Assembly (NCBI RefSeq): GCF_030247195.1
Contig: NC_080672.1
Span: 64,087,771 to 64,151,770, forward strand
Length of the DNA stretch: 64,000 nucleotides
Direction of reading: 5' to 3'
DNA from: Topomyia yanbarensis
Lineage: Eukaryota > Arthropoda > Insecta > Diptera > Culicidae
Both the position numbers and the translations under genes were made by a program. The notes under the pieces are model-generated. The model saw only the letters and a list, made by a program, of their open reading frames with translations. It was not told the origin of the DNA and ran no database searches. Positions 22,820-33,987 of the stretch are shown one piece after another. How positions within the stretch are numbered: the stretch's first letter is position 1; the number at the start of each line of letters is the position of its first letter.

Positions 22820-23569
22820 AGTGTGAAATATGTTATCCAATGTGTTTATGTTGCATAACTTTTTGTTTTGTCGAAAATGTCGGCAACATTGTGTTTTCGA
22901 TCGCAATTAGTAAATTTTCTTAATTTTAGGTATTTGATGTTATTTGTGATGAGTATTAATTTGTTCTACGAATGATTTTATATTTCGATGGTGCCTAAAA
23001 TGAGCTTTCTGTATCCGTATTGTATCACACCTGACCATAATACTTTTTTAGAAAATTTGTGGTTGGGATAGGTTGATGGTGACGCACGCAGGGCAAGTTG
23101 GCGGTACCGGTCAAAGTGCAAAACAGTCATCAACTATTTGTGTTTTTGGAATAACCTCCAAAGCAAGAAAAAATTCCTTGTGTATCTCATCAATGTATGG
23201 CGATATTTATTTCGAACAATCACCTTAATAATTTCTAAAATTGGCTTTTGAACAAGAAGTACATGTCGAAGTCAAAGTGCCAAATAATTCCCTATGAAAT
23301 ACAAAGTTATATAATGAATGATAATATCATAATATGATTGTGTTCACAAATGTAATGGGGTAAAGTTTACGCTTTTTATGATTATTACACTTAATGAAAG
23401 CGTAATATTTAAGGCGTTAAATTCGGTTGAATAAACCTATCACAGTTGTAGGTTGATAGCTCAGCTTTGTCTCTTTGAATCATTCTAAGAAACCACAATG
23501 ATAATGATTACAAGTAGTGCAGCGAAATACGAGTATATGTTGTAGAGTGATAGTGGAATCCAAGAACAG
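22820..23569. other. Unassigned sequence
   Basis: AT-rich, no recognised gene or bounded element. Confidence 0.35.
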
Positions 23570-24190
23570 TCAAACATGAATAGAAATTTTGACGGGTTGG
23601 ATGGGCTCATATTTTCAATTCATAAGAAGCGTCATAAACTCGAGTGTAATAACAATCGAGGCATGATGATACTCAATGCCGCCTATAAGGTACTCTCCCA
23701 TGTTCTGTTTAGCGAACTGCGCCCGTTGGCTGAAACCTTCATCGGCGAATACCAAAGCGGATTTCAAGAAAGAAGATCAATGACGGCAAACGACGGACCA
23801 GATTGGTACGAGAATATCATTTGCGAACTGACCATCTTTTTGTGGATTTTAAAGCGACGTACGATTCAATGAAACAAAATGAACCGTGGGAGATAATGCT
23901 TGAACATCGCCTTTCACCAAACCGCTGATTCGTGAGACGATGGATAGAGCGTCTTTGAATAATTTAGATCGTCTAGCTTGTTGTTCAACACAGCGCTCGA
24001 AGGCTGCAAGAAAACGGAATAATTATTACAAGATCCAACATGCTTCTTCGCATCGCGGACTCCATCGACATCATTGGCGTTGGTCGCAGAGCAGTGGAAG
24101 AGCCATTTCTGCCTTTTAAAGGGACGGCTGCGAGAATCTAACTCATTATAGCAAAACAAAGTACATAATAGTTGGTAAAAAGCGAAACCG
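23570..24190 (+). pseudogene. RTE-clade-like reverse transcriptase fragment
   Basis: The plus strand encodes, with frame changes, pieces of a non-LTR reverse transcriptase: LECNNNRGMMILNAAYKVLS, ELRPLAETFIGEYQSGFQER, then FVDFKATYDSMKQNEPWEI in another frame, then IADSIDIIGVGRRAVEEPF. The order (NYRG/NAAYK, AGFR, DFKAAYDS, FADDIDIIG) is that of RTE-like elements such as those of mosquitoes. The catalytic YADD/FADD equivalent reads IADS, and several shifts and stops are present. It is therefore dead and truncated at both ends. Confidence 0.75.
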
Positions 24191-24194
24191 TACA

Positions 24195-25260
24195 AACAAT
24201 GTTGTTTCCGAGGTGGAAATGGAAGTACGAAGTCATCGATAAATTCCTATCACCCTTATTTTTGTTTACGGCAAGTGCGTGAATCGTTCGAAAGCGATTC
24301 GAACAAATAGTAAGCCCATTTGATTTTCCTATCGTAAACGAGAATGCAAACCACTTTTGAACGAATCTCACCTTTGACGTAAACAAGAGTAAGGGAGTAA
24401 GTTACAAGTGATAACGATATTACTGGGAGTGGTAAAAAGACGTGTTACGGCTACGAATCGAACTTTCTATGGTTTGCGTAATAGCATAGCATAACATAGC
24501 ATATGCGATTGTCCAAATCGTGGGTGGCTGTACAATGATCAGCTAATATTTAACAAGATATCCACCATAGCGTGTCGCAAGAAAAAAACATTTGGGATTA
24601 ACGCTTTTACTTTATAGTGAAACAAGCATCACAGTGTACACCTGGCCACGTCCTTACAATCACCGAGGAAGGGAAGGAATGTTAGTTCAACATCTACTAG
24701 CGAAAGTGCAGGGAACCCATACTACTTTCATAGATGTTTTTGGAATAGAAGTTTGTGTTAGTAGGGCAGGTTAATTATGAGGAGCTCATTCAACAACATT
24801 TCGTAGGGAATACAGTGCAAAGTGAATGTAGCCTGCCTAGTGTATTGATATGTACGTTAGAACATACCCATAGAGAACTTACCAATTTTTCAGTTTTCTT
24901 TTCTTATCTCCTACTTACGGAAGGAATTCATTAAATTCGCCTAACCATATTTCCTATTTAGTGAAAAGACGTAGAGAAAAAAGAAAGCAATCGCGGCATC
25001 CTAATCGCCGTCGTTCCTCCGATGCATTATCCGGTAGTGGCTCTCGAAGTAAAATTTCTTGACACCATCCACTGCTTCAATTGAAGCTAGCAAGCATTCC
25101 GAAAACGGTGAAGCCATCGAACGAACCTTACACATTTACACGTATACCATACTATGAAGTCGACTCCGACATCAAATTACGTAAAGTTAACCCACTTTAC
25201 AAAATGCACATGAAAGAAGCGTCGTGATTCACATAAATTTTGTTAAAAATCGGAACAATA
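24195..25260. other. Unassigned sequence upstream of the Transib-like element
   Basis: It contains a short GCATA(A)CATA run at 24483-24503 and AT-rich DNA. No gene was recognised. Confidence 0.35.
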
Positions 25261-25265
25261 CGACG

Positions 25266-25304
25266 CACAGTGACGGGTCTTCAAACAAAAGTCGGACAAA
25301 ACCT
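25266..25304 (+). repeat. 23-spacer terminus of the Transib-like element
   Basis: Heptamer CACAGTG at 25266-25272, spacer at 25273-25295 (23 bp), nonamer-like ACAAAACCT at 25296-25304. The canonical V(D)J nonamer is ACAAAAACC. The match is 7 of 9, or perfect if one A is dropped. Confidence 0.8.
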
Positions 25305-25426
25305 CAAATGTTACCTAATTTGGCTGAAAATCACAATTTAAGCTAATTTTGAGGTGCTGAGCTCATTTTTGATGTCAAAAGTTACTGTTCACCAATGTCA
25401 GCAATATCATAAAAAATGAAGAACAC

Positions 25427-27614
25427 CCCGACCAGAAGGAAATAACACAATTATAACTCATGCTGATATTTTGTTACGAAAAATTTCCTATCAAAGTTTG
25501 TTATAAAGTAGAATCCGTTAGGTGTTAAAATAACAAAAATTCTAACAAAAAATTCTCTACTGATATCAAATTTATAACAAACGTTGATAGCAAAATAACA
25601 CGATCATAACAACTTGAGATAGCTTAAATGACCCCAACATAGCTTGTATTACTTGTTGTATAATATCAACGATTTTAGCGTGCACGTCTAAAAATAGAAT
25701 ACGAGAAAAATAAAGCATACATTAGGGCGCTTTTTGCTTTGGAGCAAAAAGCTTCATGCAGCAAAAGCTTTTATAGCATTGCAAAATGATTGCATACCTG
25801 CTGGCTGATTGTTATTGTGAATATATTGACACGCAGATTATTATTTGTCGATATTGCCGCTTTGAACCTGGGTATTCTGAGTTTGATGGGGAAGTTTCCT
25901 GCATGAACCAACGACGTTGTTTTTGACTGATGTTTAATGTTAGCATAATATTCCACGCATCCGTCTAGGGCAAAACGATTATAAATGCAGAAGACGTTTC
26001 CAGAACGCACACATTGAACTTTGCCCAAGCCTACGTGCTGTTTGTTTTCCTGGTGTCATACGCTTTGTTTTTATTCAGTTTTACTCACTAATACAGCTGC
26101 CTATATGACGATAGACTGAATAGCTTTATAATATCTTTTCAGATTAGGAAAGAGGGGCTATTTTTAGATTCCAAATAGTGTGCTTTGGCGCTTCTCCTGT
26201 ACGTTAATGTGTTTTACACGGTTTTTAAAAATATTGTTGATCCGACATGGTAACATTGAGCGGATATTTTACGTACATTATTTTACGGCGAATACGACAA
26301 ATCTTATCCAGGATTCCTCGTAAATTCAAAGCCGCATATGAGTTTTGAGGTTTCATTATTTTGTCTCTTTTTGGCATTTTTGATGTGGGAAAGACTAAAC
26401 AAACCAGTACAATTATCTCGCACCTAATAAATTGCTAGAAATGCAAAATCTTTCACATATATCTATCAACTGCGAATATAACAGATGTATGAGAAAATTC
26501 GAGAAATTGTTGATGTTTCTTTGATGGGACGGATTCTTGAATATTTCATGTTTTTTCTGTTGCACATTTTTTTTTCCAAATTTGATTAAATTTTAAGGAG
26601 GAAATTAACAATGTTTTTGAATTAAAGTTTTTAGATATTTCAAGGATTATCTAAAACGCATTCAAATCACTTGTCAGTTCAACCATTAAATATCAAATTT
26701 ATCTTACGGGGCATGAAGAGTTATAATACTCAAGTAAACTCAAACATTTTTTATGCGGAGGATAAAATAAAAAAGTCGCGATAGTTTAAAAATTCAAAAA
26801 ACGCACAACCTAGAAACCCACAAACTGGATAAGGTTTGAGTGTTCAAAAAAACCCGCATAAATTGGAGAAATCGCACTGAAAGTCTTATCAATATCCTCA
26901 AAATACGCTACGAAAATTTTGGAGATCAGAATAATATATATTTGGAGATCAGTATATATCAAATAGTTTTTGTGACCTGAAAATTCGTTTTCGCAATATG
27001 CAGTTTAGATTAGAGGAAAATTAATTATATACTCATTTGACTAAGCCATAAAAACTAAATGCTTTTTGATTTCAATTCGCGTTTCTTCATTTCATGTGGA
27101 CTGTTTCATACTACCTCCTACTCGACGTAATGTGTCAGACGAGTGTCTCAGAAAATAGGCAAGTGTCATCTCTTAATCCAACTGCAACCAAGTAAGTTCA
27201 TCAAACACCTCACTGACAAGTTCTCCGACCACTTGCATATAAAACATGTCTATACTCAAAACGCGGAATTTTGAAAATCCAAATAAAAAAATCAAAAACT
27301 TCGAAAATTCGCTTTAAAAAGTTGAATTTAGACGCATAAAAAGAGACTTCAGTGTATAAGCAAATAGACTGTCATTTGTGTAACCGTTAGCATTCAAAGA
27401 TGATTGTGAAAGAATATATAACTTACTGTAACATCATCGTTGTATGCGTACATTAATATCATATTATTAATCCAATGATAGCACCAGAAGATATAATCGT
27501 GATATAAGTTTTCTTGCATTCCTGCTCGGTATATCATAAAGATAACACAGAGAGTAATAAATATCTACATGAGATATAAATTTGATAGCTTTCTGTTATG
27601 ATGTTCTGATCGGG
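25427..27614. mobile_element. Element nested in the Transib-like copy, CCCGACCAGAA termini
   Basis: The left end CCCGACCAGAAGGAAATAAC and the inverse of the right end, CCCGATCAGAACATCATAAC, are related. Each is followed by AT-rich sequence with repeated AACAAA/ATAAC words. No target duplication is clear, and the interior is AT-rich without a recognisable gene. It may instead be two half-copies of one MITE family. Confidence 0.4.
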
Positions 27615-28206
27615 ACTACTTTAAATCCATTGTATAACGTATTGGTTTACTGTAGATTGTCTAACTATTTTACACAAAACACCATGTGCCTCCATATCAG
27701 CAACAAAGCTTCAAAATCTCCTTAAATCTTTTTGCGCACCTAGGCGCAGAACGAGACCATTATATTCGAAAAGTAGAGGTTATTTACCATAGAATGTATG
27801 CTATGTGACCGTTCCGAAATGATTCCGAAATTTGTAGAATACATTAGTGAAAAAAGTATTTTTTATCTGACCACCTCAAACCTATTTAAACTAAAAAGTC
27901 ATAGTTCCAAGCAAATTTACCAAATGTATTTCATTTCCTAACCAAGTTATTTCGTTCCTCTACACAATGAAACTAGTTGTGCTAAAATCGGACCAAAATC
28001 AAAAGACCAACATGCATTTGAAGTGAACAGAGCAATGGTGGTTTCGGAAATGAAAATCATTAAAAAGTCCGGACTTTGCTACGTTTAAACTCATGTTAAA
28101 AATCGTGTTCTTAGCCAGGGATCATAAAATTTTGAATATACATCATTCAATACATGAGAAATTCAGAAAAAATATAAAATATCAATATTTCAAAAATAAA
28201 TTTTTG

Positions 28207-28234
28207 AGGTTTTGGCCAGCCTTCAGCCACTGTG
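28207..28234 (-). repeat. 12-spacer terminus of the Transib-like element
   Basis: Read on the minus strand: CACAGTG (28234-28228), the 12-bp spacer GCTGAAGGCTGG, then CCAAAACCT (28215-28207). The spacer itself resembles typical 12-signal spacers, which may be chance. Confidence 0.8.
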
Positions 28235-28239
28235 CGACG

Positions 28240-29050
28240 TGGTGTTTGTTTATGTCAAGTGTATCACTCATTTTTACTGCAAGTGCAGAGCTTTCATTCC
28301 GCCTTGATAGAATGCGGGAAACACTTTCTGCTACTCGCCTGCAAATGGCGAACTAAGCACGATGTATGTGATATTTCATTGACGAATTGCGCATATGTCG
28401 AAAACTATAAACCAACTTTTCACGAGACACAATTTATCGAGTTTTGTCACCGCACAACCGAAAATCATCAAGGCACGCGTTAGTTAAGATTCGTGATTAT
28501 CACACAGTCTGAGGGACAAGCAATATTCTGTCCAAAACACCGAATTTGCAATAAATATCAATTCAAAACTAAGAGCACAAAGAACAAACTGAGTTACAAC
28601 AGTGTTGCCACTTCCTCTCCAACTTTCTATGGTTTGCGTAATCTGCTAAAATCCCCTAGCCTACAAACGCGCACAAATTTTGCTATACATAAATCACTAA
28701 TACTCCCTGTTGCTCTTTGGGACCATGCAGTGCGGGTGTTTAAGGAAGCAGACTGTCGAGTACTCGTTGTGTTTGAAAAAAGGCTAGGAAAATACGTTGA
28801 ACGAATTTCGCGGTGGAATCCTTTGAAGTAGAATACGTATAATATTGCAAATTATACATAAACAAAATGAAGCTGTATGGCATACGAAAGCAAAACGATA
28901 CTGTTGACTAACAATGACTAATCCTGCACATTAAAAATTATTTTTATAGGGAATTAGCACATCGGCGAAATTCTATTTTCGGTGGCACTTTATTTACCTT
29001 GGTGGAATTGGTGTATTAACAGACAGATGAAATGACAAGCTATTCACACT
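28240..29050. other. Unassigned sequence
   Basis: Short plus-strand open frames at 28232-28483 and 28493-28831 have no recognised domain or splice context. No gene is called. Confidence 0.35.
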
Positions 29051-29055
29051 GGTTA

Positions 29056-29342
29056 GGGACGATCCATAAATGACGTAGCATTTTTTGAGTGATTTTTAAC
29101 ACCCCCCTCCCCCATCGTAGCATTTCGTCACAAACCTCCAAATACCCTCCTGGTAATTACGTAGCTTGACGGTAATTCTGCCCCCCCCCCTTGTCCCCCT
29201 AAAATTAAAAAAAAACTATGTTAGTTATTCCCCTTCAAAAAAGCTACGTAGCATGACATGACCCCCCGGTCGTCACACATCATCACAAAATACAAAACTC
29301 CCCCCTCCCCCATAAAATGCCACGTCATTTATGGATGATCCC
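29056..29342. mobile_element. Harbinger-like MITE, family A copy 2 (TTA TSD)
   Basis: The ends GGGACGATCCATAAATGACG and CGTCATTTATGGATGATCCC are flanked by TTA at 29053-29055 and 29343-29345. It is in opposite orientation to copy 1, and poly-C tracts correspond to the poly-G tracts of copy 1. Confidence 0.88.
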
Positions 29343-29349
29343 TTATCAA

Positions 29350-29738
29350 CCGATCGGCCAGTGAAGTGTGCATTAGAGTGGTGCATTTTCACAGTTTCGG
29401 CGAAATAACAATGTTTTATTTCGATAAAAAATATATAGAAAACAAGAATGTTTTTCTTGTTGAGTTTGTAATAATCCGCTCAATTTTCAGTTTTTTTCTC
29501 CGGCAATTTTCAATTTTTTCTCCACATTTTCTTTAATTAAGCAGCCTTTATTTTGCATTTTTTTTTTGTATTTCACATCAGTATTCATCGATATGCATCA
29601 TAAATGCTCGTATTGGGGGCTAGATTTTTTCAATGATGGATCTTTAATACACTCTAAAATAGTCATTTTCAACAAATCGTTTTTTTTTTCAATTTCATAT
29701 TCTCGCTGTTGCATTTATAAACATAATTTAATGAAAAA
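29350..29738. other. AT-rich stretch, no gene seen
   Basis: T-rich DNA with no supported feature. Confidence 0.35.
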
Positions 29739-29739
29739 G

Positions 29740-30180
29740 ATGGGTGGGTAATGTCTAGGACATAACCGGAGTGTCGTGACTACTCGTTTGACTTGTAAGT
29801 CAAATCGAATGATTTGTTGTTGGCGTCTGCGTTGATAGGGGATGCGCTGGATTCTAGGCTCGTTGAGACATTCATTCATGAAATGAACAAATTTCATATT
29901 TTCTTGCTTTGAAATATCAATGTAAAAATCTCTCGAAACGACGATCGGAATCTTTTTCCTAGCGTACAGAAATGAACACGCTTAGCGAAAAACTATGAGC
30001 GGGTAATGTCCGGGATATAACCACGATGATCATATTCTTAAAATTCTGCTTGTATCTCTTTCAAATGGCTAAATTTTACGCATTAAGTTCGATTCACCGG
30101 GCTCAGCGAAATTTTCCTGGGGATCCCGTTCGTTAGTATATTCAGCAAAACAATTTTATTACCGAGTTCTCCGCATTGAA
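29740..30180. repeat. Histone-associated flanking repeats
   Basis: GGTGGGTAATGTC...GACATAACCGGAGTG at 29743 and a variant at 30000, with GAATGATTT..., GAAATGAACAAATTTCAT and AATCTCTCGAAACGACGATC between them. The same blocks recur at 32568-32600 and 33055-33170. The 30000-30100 part matches 10100-10230. No coding frame was recognised. Confidence 0.6.
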
Positions 30181-30571
30181 TACAGGTCAATAATTTCATA
30201 TAATGATTTCAACAAGCAGACAATGTACATATATAACAGGTGGGAGTGTTCTGAAGTGTTTTAGTGGAGGTAACAACATAAAATCGTGTATTGGACATTT
30301 TACAATGATTCTCCTTAACCCTGCAAAACCACGGGGTTGGCAGCAGAGGGTTAAGTTGTTTGGAAGAGATGACAGTTAATATATGATAACTAAAAATATA
30401 AAATTGTTCTATAAATTGCAAAGTTATTGCCGCGTTGACCTGAAAATTTGTCATTTCATTCATATAGGAACAATCATTGAAATTATGTCAATTTATGCTT
30501 TGCAAGATTTGAAATAACTTCGAAGTGTGGTCACGACACCCCTGTTATGTCATATACATTACCAACCCATC

Positions 30572-31480
30572 TTTTTCCATTTTTCATTCATCCTAATAAG
30601 GACGGTTTGTAGATAACTATGCTGATACAAGACGAGAATCTTTTGAAACAATTCAAACCTTGCCGACGATTGTTTTTACTGCGTACACACATATGATCAT
30701 TCCCCTTTCGCAGCTCATGAGCACGCTTTGCATCAAGGCGTTCCTATTTATTGACTTTTCAATGTAGATGGAAGGCCATCCTTTTGGGCGATAAATGAAA
30801 ATATTTTCATCATTCGTTTTGGTGTAGCTTTCGCTTAGTGGCAGAGTTGCCACATTCACTGATTTTCTTGGAAGGAATTGCAAAAACCTTCGGGTTTGTA
30901 GATTAGAAAAACATTTTCTTATGATTCACTGGTAAAAGTACAGAATTAACAAGCGCAAACTTAATACTAGTTAATAAATGAAACTTTCTAATTAAATTAT
31001 TTTTCCATTTTGCATTCGTCCTAATAAGGACGGTTTGTAGATAACTATGTTGATACAAGACGAGAATCTTTTGAAACAATTCAAACCTTGCCGACGATTA
31101 TTTTAGCTGCGTACATACATACGATCTTTCCCCTTTCGCAGCTCACACCGAATGAGCACGCTTTGCATCAAGGCGTTCCTATTTATTGACTTTCAATGCA
31201 GATGGAAGGCCATCCTTTTGTGCGATAAATGAAAATATTTTCATCATTCGTTTTGGTGTAGCTTTCGCTTAGTGGCAGAGTTGCCACATTCACTGATTTT
31301 CTTGGAAGGATTTGCAAAAACCTTCGAGTTTGTAGATTAATTTGAAAAATATTTTCTTATATAATTATTTTTAATTATACAAATTAATAAAAGGAACCTC
31401 CTAATAAAATTATTTTTCCATTATATATTCATCCTAAGGACGGTTAGTTGTATGCAAACCGTCCTTAGGATGACACAAAT
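30572..31480. repeat. Tandem duplication, unit about 405-435 bp, plus a third partial unit
   Basis: Units start at 30572, 31009 and 31412 with TTTTTCCAT...CATCCTAA...GGACGGTT. The first two share long identical runs (TAGATAACTATG, GATACAAGACGAGAATCTTT, TGGTGTAGCTTTCGCTTAGT). Each contains, on the minus strand, GTCAATAAATAGGAACG, which resembles a TATA-type promoter. The third unit is only about 70 bp and ends in the hairpin CCTAAGGACGGTT...AACCGTCCTTAGG. The unit may be a decayed spacer of a histone repeat, given its position beside the H1 remnant. Confidence 0.75.
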
Positions 31481-31543
31481 CCATCTACAATTAACTGCGC
31501 TAACGGAAAATAAGCACCACTAATTCTTTACAAGTATCTTGTT

Positions 31544-31559
31544 AGTCCTGAAAAGGCAA
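31544..31559 (-). other. Degenerate histone 3' stem-loop after the H1 pseudogene
   Basis: On the minus strand TTGCCTTTTCAGGACT keeps the core CCTTTTCAGG but the basal pairs are broken. It lies about 25 bp past the H1 stop codon, where the stem-loop of replication-dependent histone mRNAs belongs. Confidence 0.6.
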
Positions 31560-31581
31560 CATTAGAGACGCGTGAGTTTAC

Positions 31582-31789
31582 TTATCTTCTTCGGGCAGCT
31601 TTCTTGGCAGGTTTGGCGGCCTTCTTTGGCTTGTTCGCTGCAGCCTTCGATGTTTTGGTGGCATTTTTAGTGGTAGTTACTACCGCCTTTTCAGTGACTG
31701 CGTTTCTTAGCCTTTGGCTTTTTGGCCTTCTCACCGTCACCACCTCCACCAACGTTTTTCTTCTCTCCGGTGGTAGCCGATTTGATTGG
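31582..31789 (-). pseudogene. Histone H1 pseudogene, C-terminal tail
   Basis: Two frames of Lys/Ala/Pro-rich tail are readable on the minus strand. The first, PIKSATTGEKKNVGGGGD then GEKAKKPKAKKRSH, stops at 31693-31691. The second, one frame over, reads KAVVTTTKNATKTSKAAANK then PKKAAKPAKKAARRR and a TAA at 31584-31582. The globular winged-helix domain is missing, and the tail follows within about 90 bp of a TATA box. The linker histone is therefore broken by a large 5' coding deletion and a frameshift. A stem-loop remnant follows. Confidence 0.8.
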
Positions 31790-31873
31790 TCGTCCGATGC
31801 AGATTTTCACGACCACGCACGTCTGTTATGCACTGTGTCTTACACACGTTTTGCTTTGAGAAAAGCTGCGACA

Positions 31874-31886
31874 CCCCTATTTATAG
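31874..31886 (-). promoter_or_regulatory. TATA box of the H1 pseudogene
   Basis: On the minus strand CTATAAATAGGGG, followed about 30 bp downstream by a plausible start region. It is a better-preserved part than the coding sequence. Confidence 0.6.
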
Positions 31887-31889
31887 GTT

Positions 31890-32565
31890 TTATCATTAAT
31901 GTTAATTCTCATTTAAAGTAGTTTTTGAACTATTTAAACAAATTTTATATAGCAAACAACGTATCGGTAGCAAGCGTTGCACGTTTTCCTTCCGATTTAT
32001 GAAACAAGATTGACAATCCGTTTAGTAGAAGAAAAGTTATTAAGGTTCAAAATGTACGTAACGCTTTCGCTAATATGCACTACTATCGCTTTCTCGCTCG
32101 TTCTCGTGGCGTGCATGAGCCTTTCCTTTCCGTCCGGCTTCTGATGGTATAACCAAAACTAATATGCCGGTTTTCCCCCACCAACTGGTCTCGTCAAGCA
32201 CCCAATACGAATAATCATAGGAACAAACATGTAGTGGACCTATATATAAACTTTGCATTATCTATTCATTCATATAAACACTTTATTGACGGCTCTGTGC
32301 GGGATGGGCTGAAAATGTTCACTTTTCCGAGGTGTTTTCGAAAGATTTTTCAAAACACTATTTTTCCGTTGATAATGAATATCCTACATATTCCAAAATT
32401 TAATACAACATTGGTACAAATATTTTCGACAAAATGCCGAAGAAATTGATTAAATCCATTCAGTACAACAAAAGATATAAGAGTTCAAAATCTTACATCA
32501 TTTTTCTTCCGAAATTTTGAAAAGGGGCCCCTATATTGAAAGGTAAATCGTTAGTCACGACAAAA
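31890..32565. other. Upstream region of histone remnants, no coding sequence
   Basis: It contains CT/CG-rich stretches (CGCTTTCTCGCTCGTTCTCG) and TATATATAAAC near 32241, reminiscent of a second promoter. No associated coding region was found. Confidence 0.35.
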
Positions 32566-32567
32566 GA

Positions 32568-33170
32568 TGGGTGGGTAATGTCAGAGACATAACCGGAGTG
32601 AAGTAGAATACACTTAGGATTATTTATATGAATATATAGGTTATCAACGGGATTTTTCGGAAAAAGGAATGACTCCTAACTAATTTTTCATTAAAATAAT
32701 GGTGGTCCTGAAAAGGACCGTTTTTGTTCGCTTTGGCGAATGATGCGCTGGATTCGATTCTCGTTGGATGCTGCTGACTTCTGCTCTCTATTTCCGGATT
32801 GAACTGTTGTCCATGGGTGCGATACTGACATGATTGGTGTAGCTGTAGCGTTATAAACCGTCTATGATTTCTTTCTGCATCGTATATTGAAAATGTTAAA
32901 TTGCTGGAACAATTAAAGAAAGTATTGGCCTGTGATATGAAAAGTACGAAGTATATCTTCGGCTTTCTACATTGCAATTTTTGACAAACACTAGATCAAT
33001 GCATGCATCTCCAAGTATAGTAGTTTGTGAAGGATCAGTAATAAGGCTTGAAGCTTGAGGCATTCATTTGTGAAATGAACAAATTTCATGTTTTCCTGCT
33101 TTGAAATGTCTAAAATCTCTCGAAACAACCATCGGGATATTTTTTCCGAGCGTAAGAAAATAAATTACGA
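32568..33170. repeat. Histone-associated flanking repeat with stem-loop
   Basis: It opens with GGTGGGTAATGTCAGAGAC and ATAACCGGAGTG, holds the stem-loop at 32704-32719 and ends with GAAATGAACAAATTTCATG, AATCTCTCGAAACAACCATC and the CGGGATATTTTTTCCGAGCG block shared with 29.9 kb. Upstream of the stem-loop on the minus strand, ATCCAGCGCATCATTCGCC and AAGCGAAC loosely resemble the end of histone H3. This is not strong enough to call. Confidence 0.5.
32704..32719 (-). other. Histone mRNA 3' stem-loop, perfect
   Basis: Minus strand GGTCCTTTTCAGGACC: a 6-bp stem with a TTTC loop, as in replication-dependent histone mRNAs. The gene it served is decayed. Confidence 0.75.
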
Positions 33171-33174
33171 GTAA

Positions 33175-33630
33175 CGAAAAATTGCTTTTCTTTGAATATT
33201 GTATCTGGCGAAATGTGTATAGCAACCAGCAACGTTTTAATACCTTTTAGCATAACTTCTGTTGCACAAATATCACCGTTATTATCCACCAGAGATAAAT
33301 TTGCGTCATGCTCTTCACTGATTTGTTCAATTTCATACACAATAGCCATATTAGATGCAGTGGTCCTTTGATAAATTGATTACTGCTTAAACTGGAATTT
33401 TTAAACAATATCCTCAACATGATGCCTCTGATTGTCATGTCAGTGGGTTTACGAGTTTAACGTATTTCGATCATTACCCCATTCCAATTGAAATGATTGA
33501 CTGATTTTCAGGACGAGTAAATATCAACATGCTGCATTGTACAACATGTAATCCGCACCTCTGAGTTTCTATTTCTAGAACAATATATACCATAGGAAAG
33601 ATTTCAATTTTTTTCTTTATCACAAATATG
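33175..33630. other. Unassigned sequence between histone remnants
   Basis: No coding content was recognised. A short minus-strand frame at 33349-33110 has no motif. Confidence 0.3.
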
Positions 33631-33634
33631 TGGT

Positions 33635-33650
33635 CGTCCTGAAAAGGTAC
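33635..33650 (-). other. Degenerate stem-loop after the H2A pseudogene
   Basis: Minus strand GTACCTTTTCAGGACG retains the loop and inner pairs and lies about 25 bp past the H2A stop. Confidence 0.65.
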
Positions 33651-33672
33651 AAGGGTTGGTTTAATGCTCGAT

Positions 33673-33796
33673 TTAGGCCTTCTTTTCGGTGCCGCCAGAT
33701 AGACGAGTATTCCCACTCCAACACATTCGGCGTAGTTTCCTATCTTCAGCAGAATATGAATTCGGCCCACAGGAAACTGAAGACCGGCACGATTCG
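33673..33796 (-). pseudogene. Histone H2A pseudogene with internal deletion
   Basis: The minus strand reads [20 protein letters not shown], then [14 protein letters not shown]. It then jumps, one frame over, to the normal C-terminus TEKKA and a TAA at 33675-33673. The N-terminal tail and everything between the VYLAA region and the last residues are gone, which removes roughly half the histone fold. The ordinary stem-loop position follows. Confidence 0.8.
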
Positions 33797-33971
33797 AGTG
33801 GGACGCACTTTTTCGGAATTTGTTGACAGATATTTATATTTCATGCGAACACAAACAGAATTTTGATACGCCAACGAGAATTCGAAGCAGATAATTCCAA
33901 CCCAATATGCTCACTAAAGAGAAACATCTTATGGAACAGAAAACGCAAACTAATTCCTCTAATAGATTTGT

Positions 33972-33987
33972 GGCCCTGAAAAGGGCC
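33972..33987 (-). other. Histone mRNA 3' stem-loop, perfect, orphan
   Basis: Minus strand GGCCCTTTTCAGGGCC has all six stem pairs. No histone coding sequence is recognisable directly upstream (higher coordinates). Confidence 0.75.

Larger units (their letters stand above)
25266..28234. mobile_element. Transib-like element with 12/23 recombination-signal-like ends
   Basis: It is flanked by a perfect 5-bp duplication CGACG (25261-25265 and 28235-28239). Both ends begin with the heptamer CACAGTG. The left end continues with a 23-bp spacer and ACAAAACCT, the right end (minus strand) with a 12-bp spacer and CCAAAACCT, both followed by CAAA. Transib elements are known for 5-bp GC-rich target duplications (CGNCG-like) and CACWRTG termini, and are the accepted relatives of RAG1 and its signals. 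No transposase frame is visible, so this is non-autonomous or gutted. A 2.19-kb element (25427-27614) sits inside, leaving about 780 bp of original sequence that resembles the copy at 2145-4119. Confidence 0.75.

Noticed and set aside
23540..23575. Start of a host gene at the Met before the RTE-like frame
   Set aside because: The peptide aligns with reverse transcriptase from its first third onward and is followed by frameshifts.
32720..32800. Possible histone H3 C-terminus before the perfect stem-loop
   Set aside because: ATCCAGC...AGCGAAC is suggestive, but the same phrase at 29.85 kb is not followed by a stem-loop and the protein does not align.
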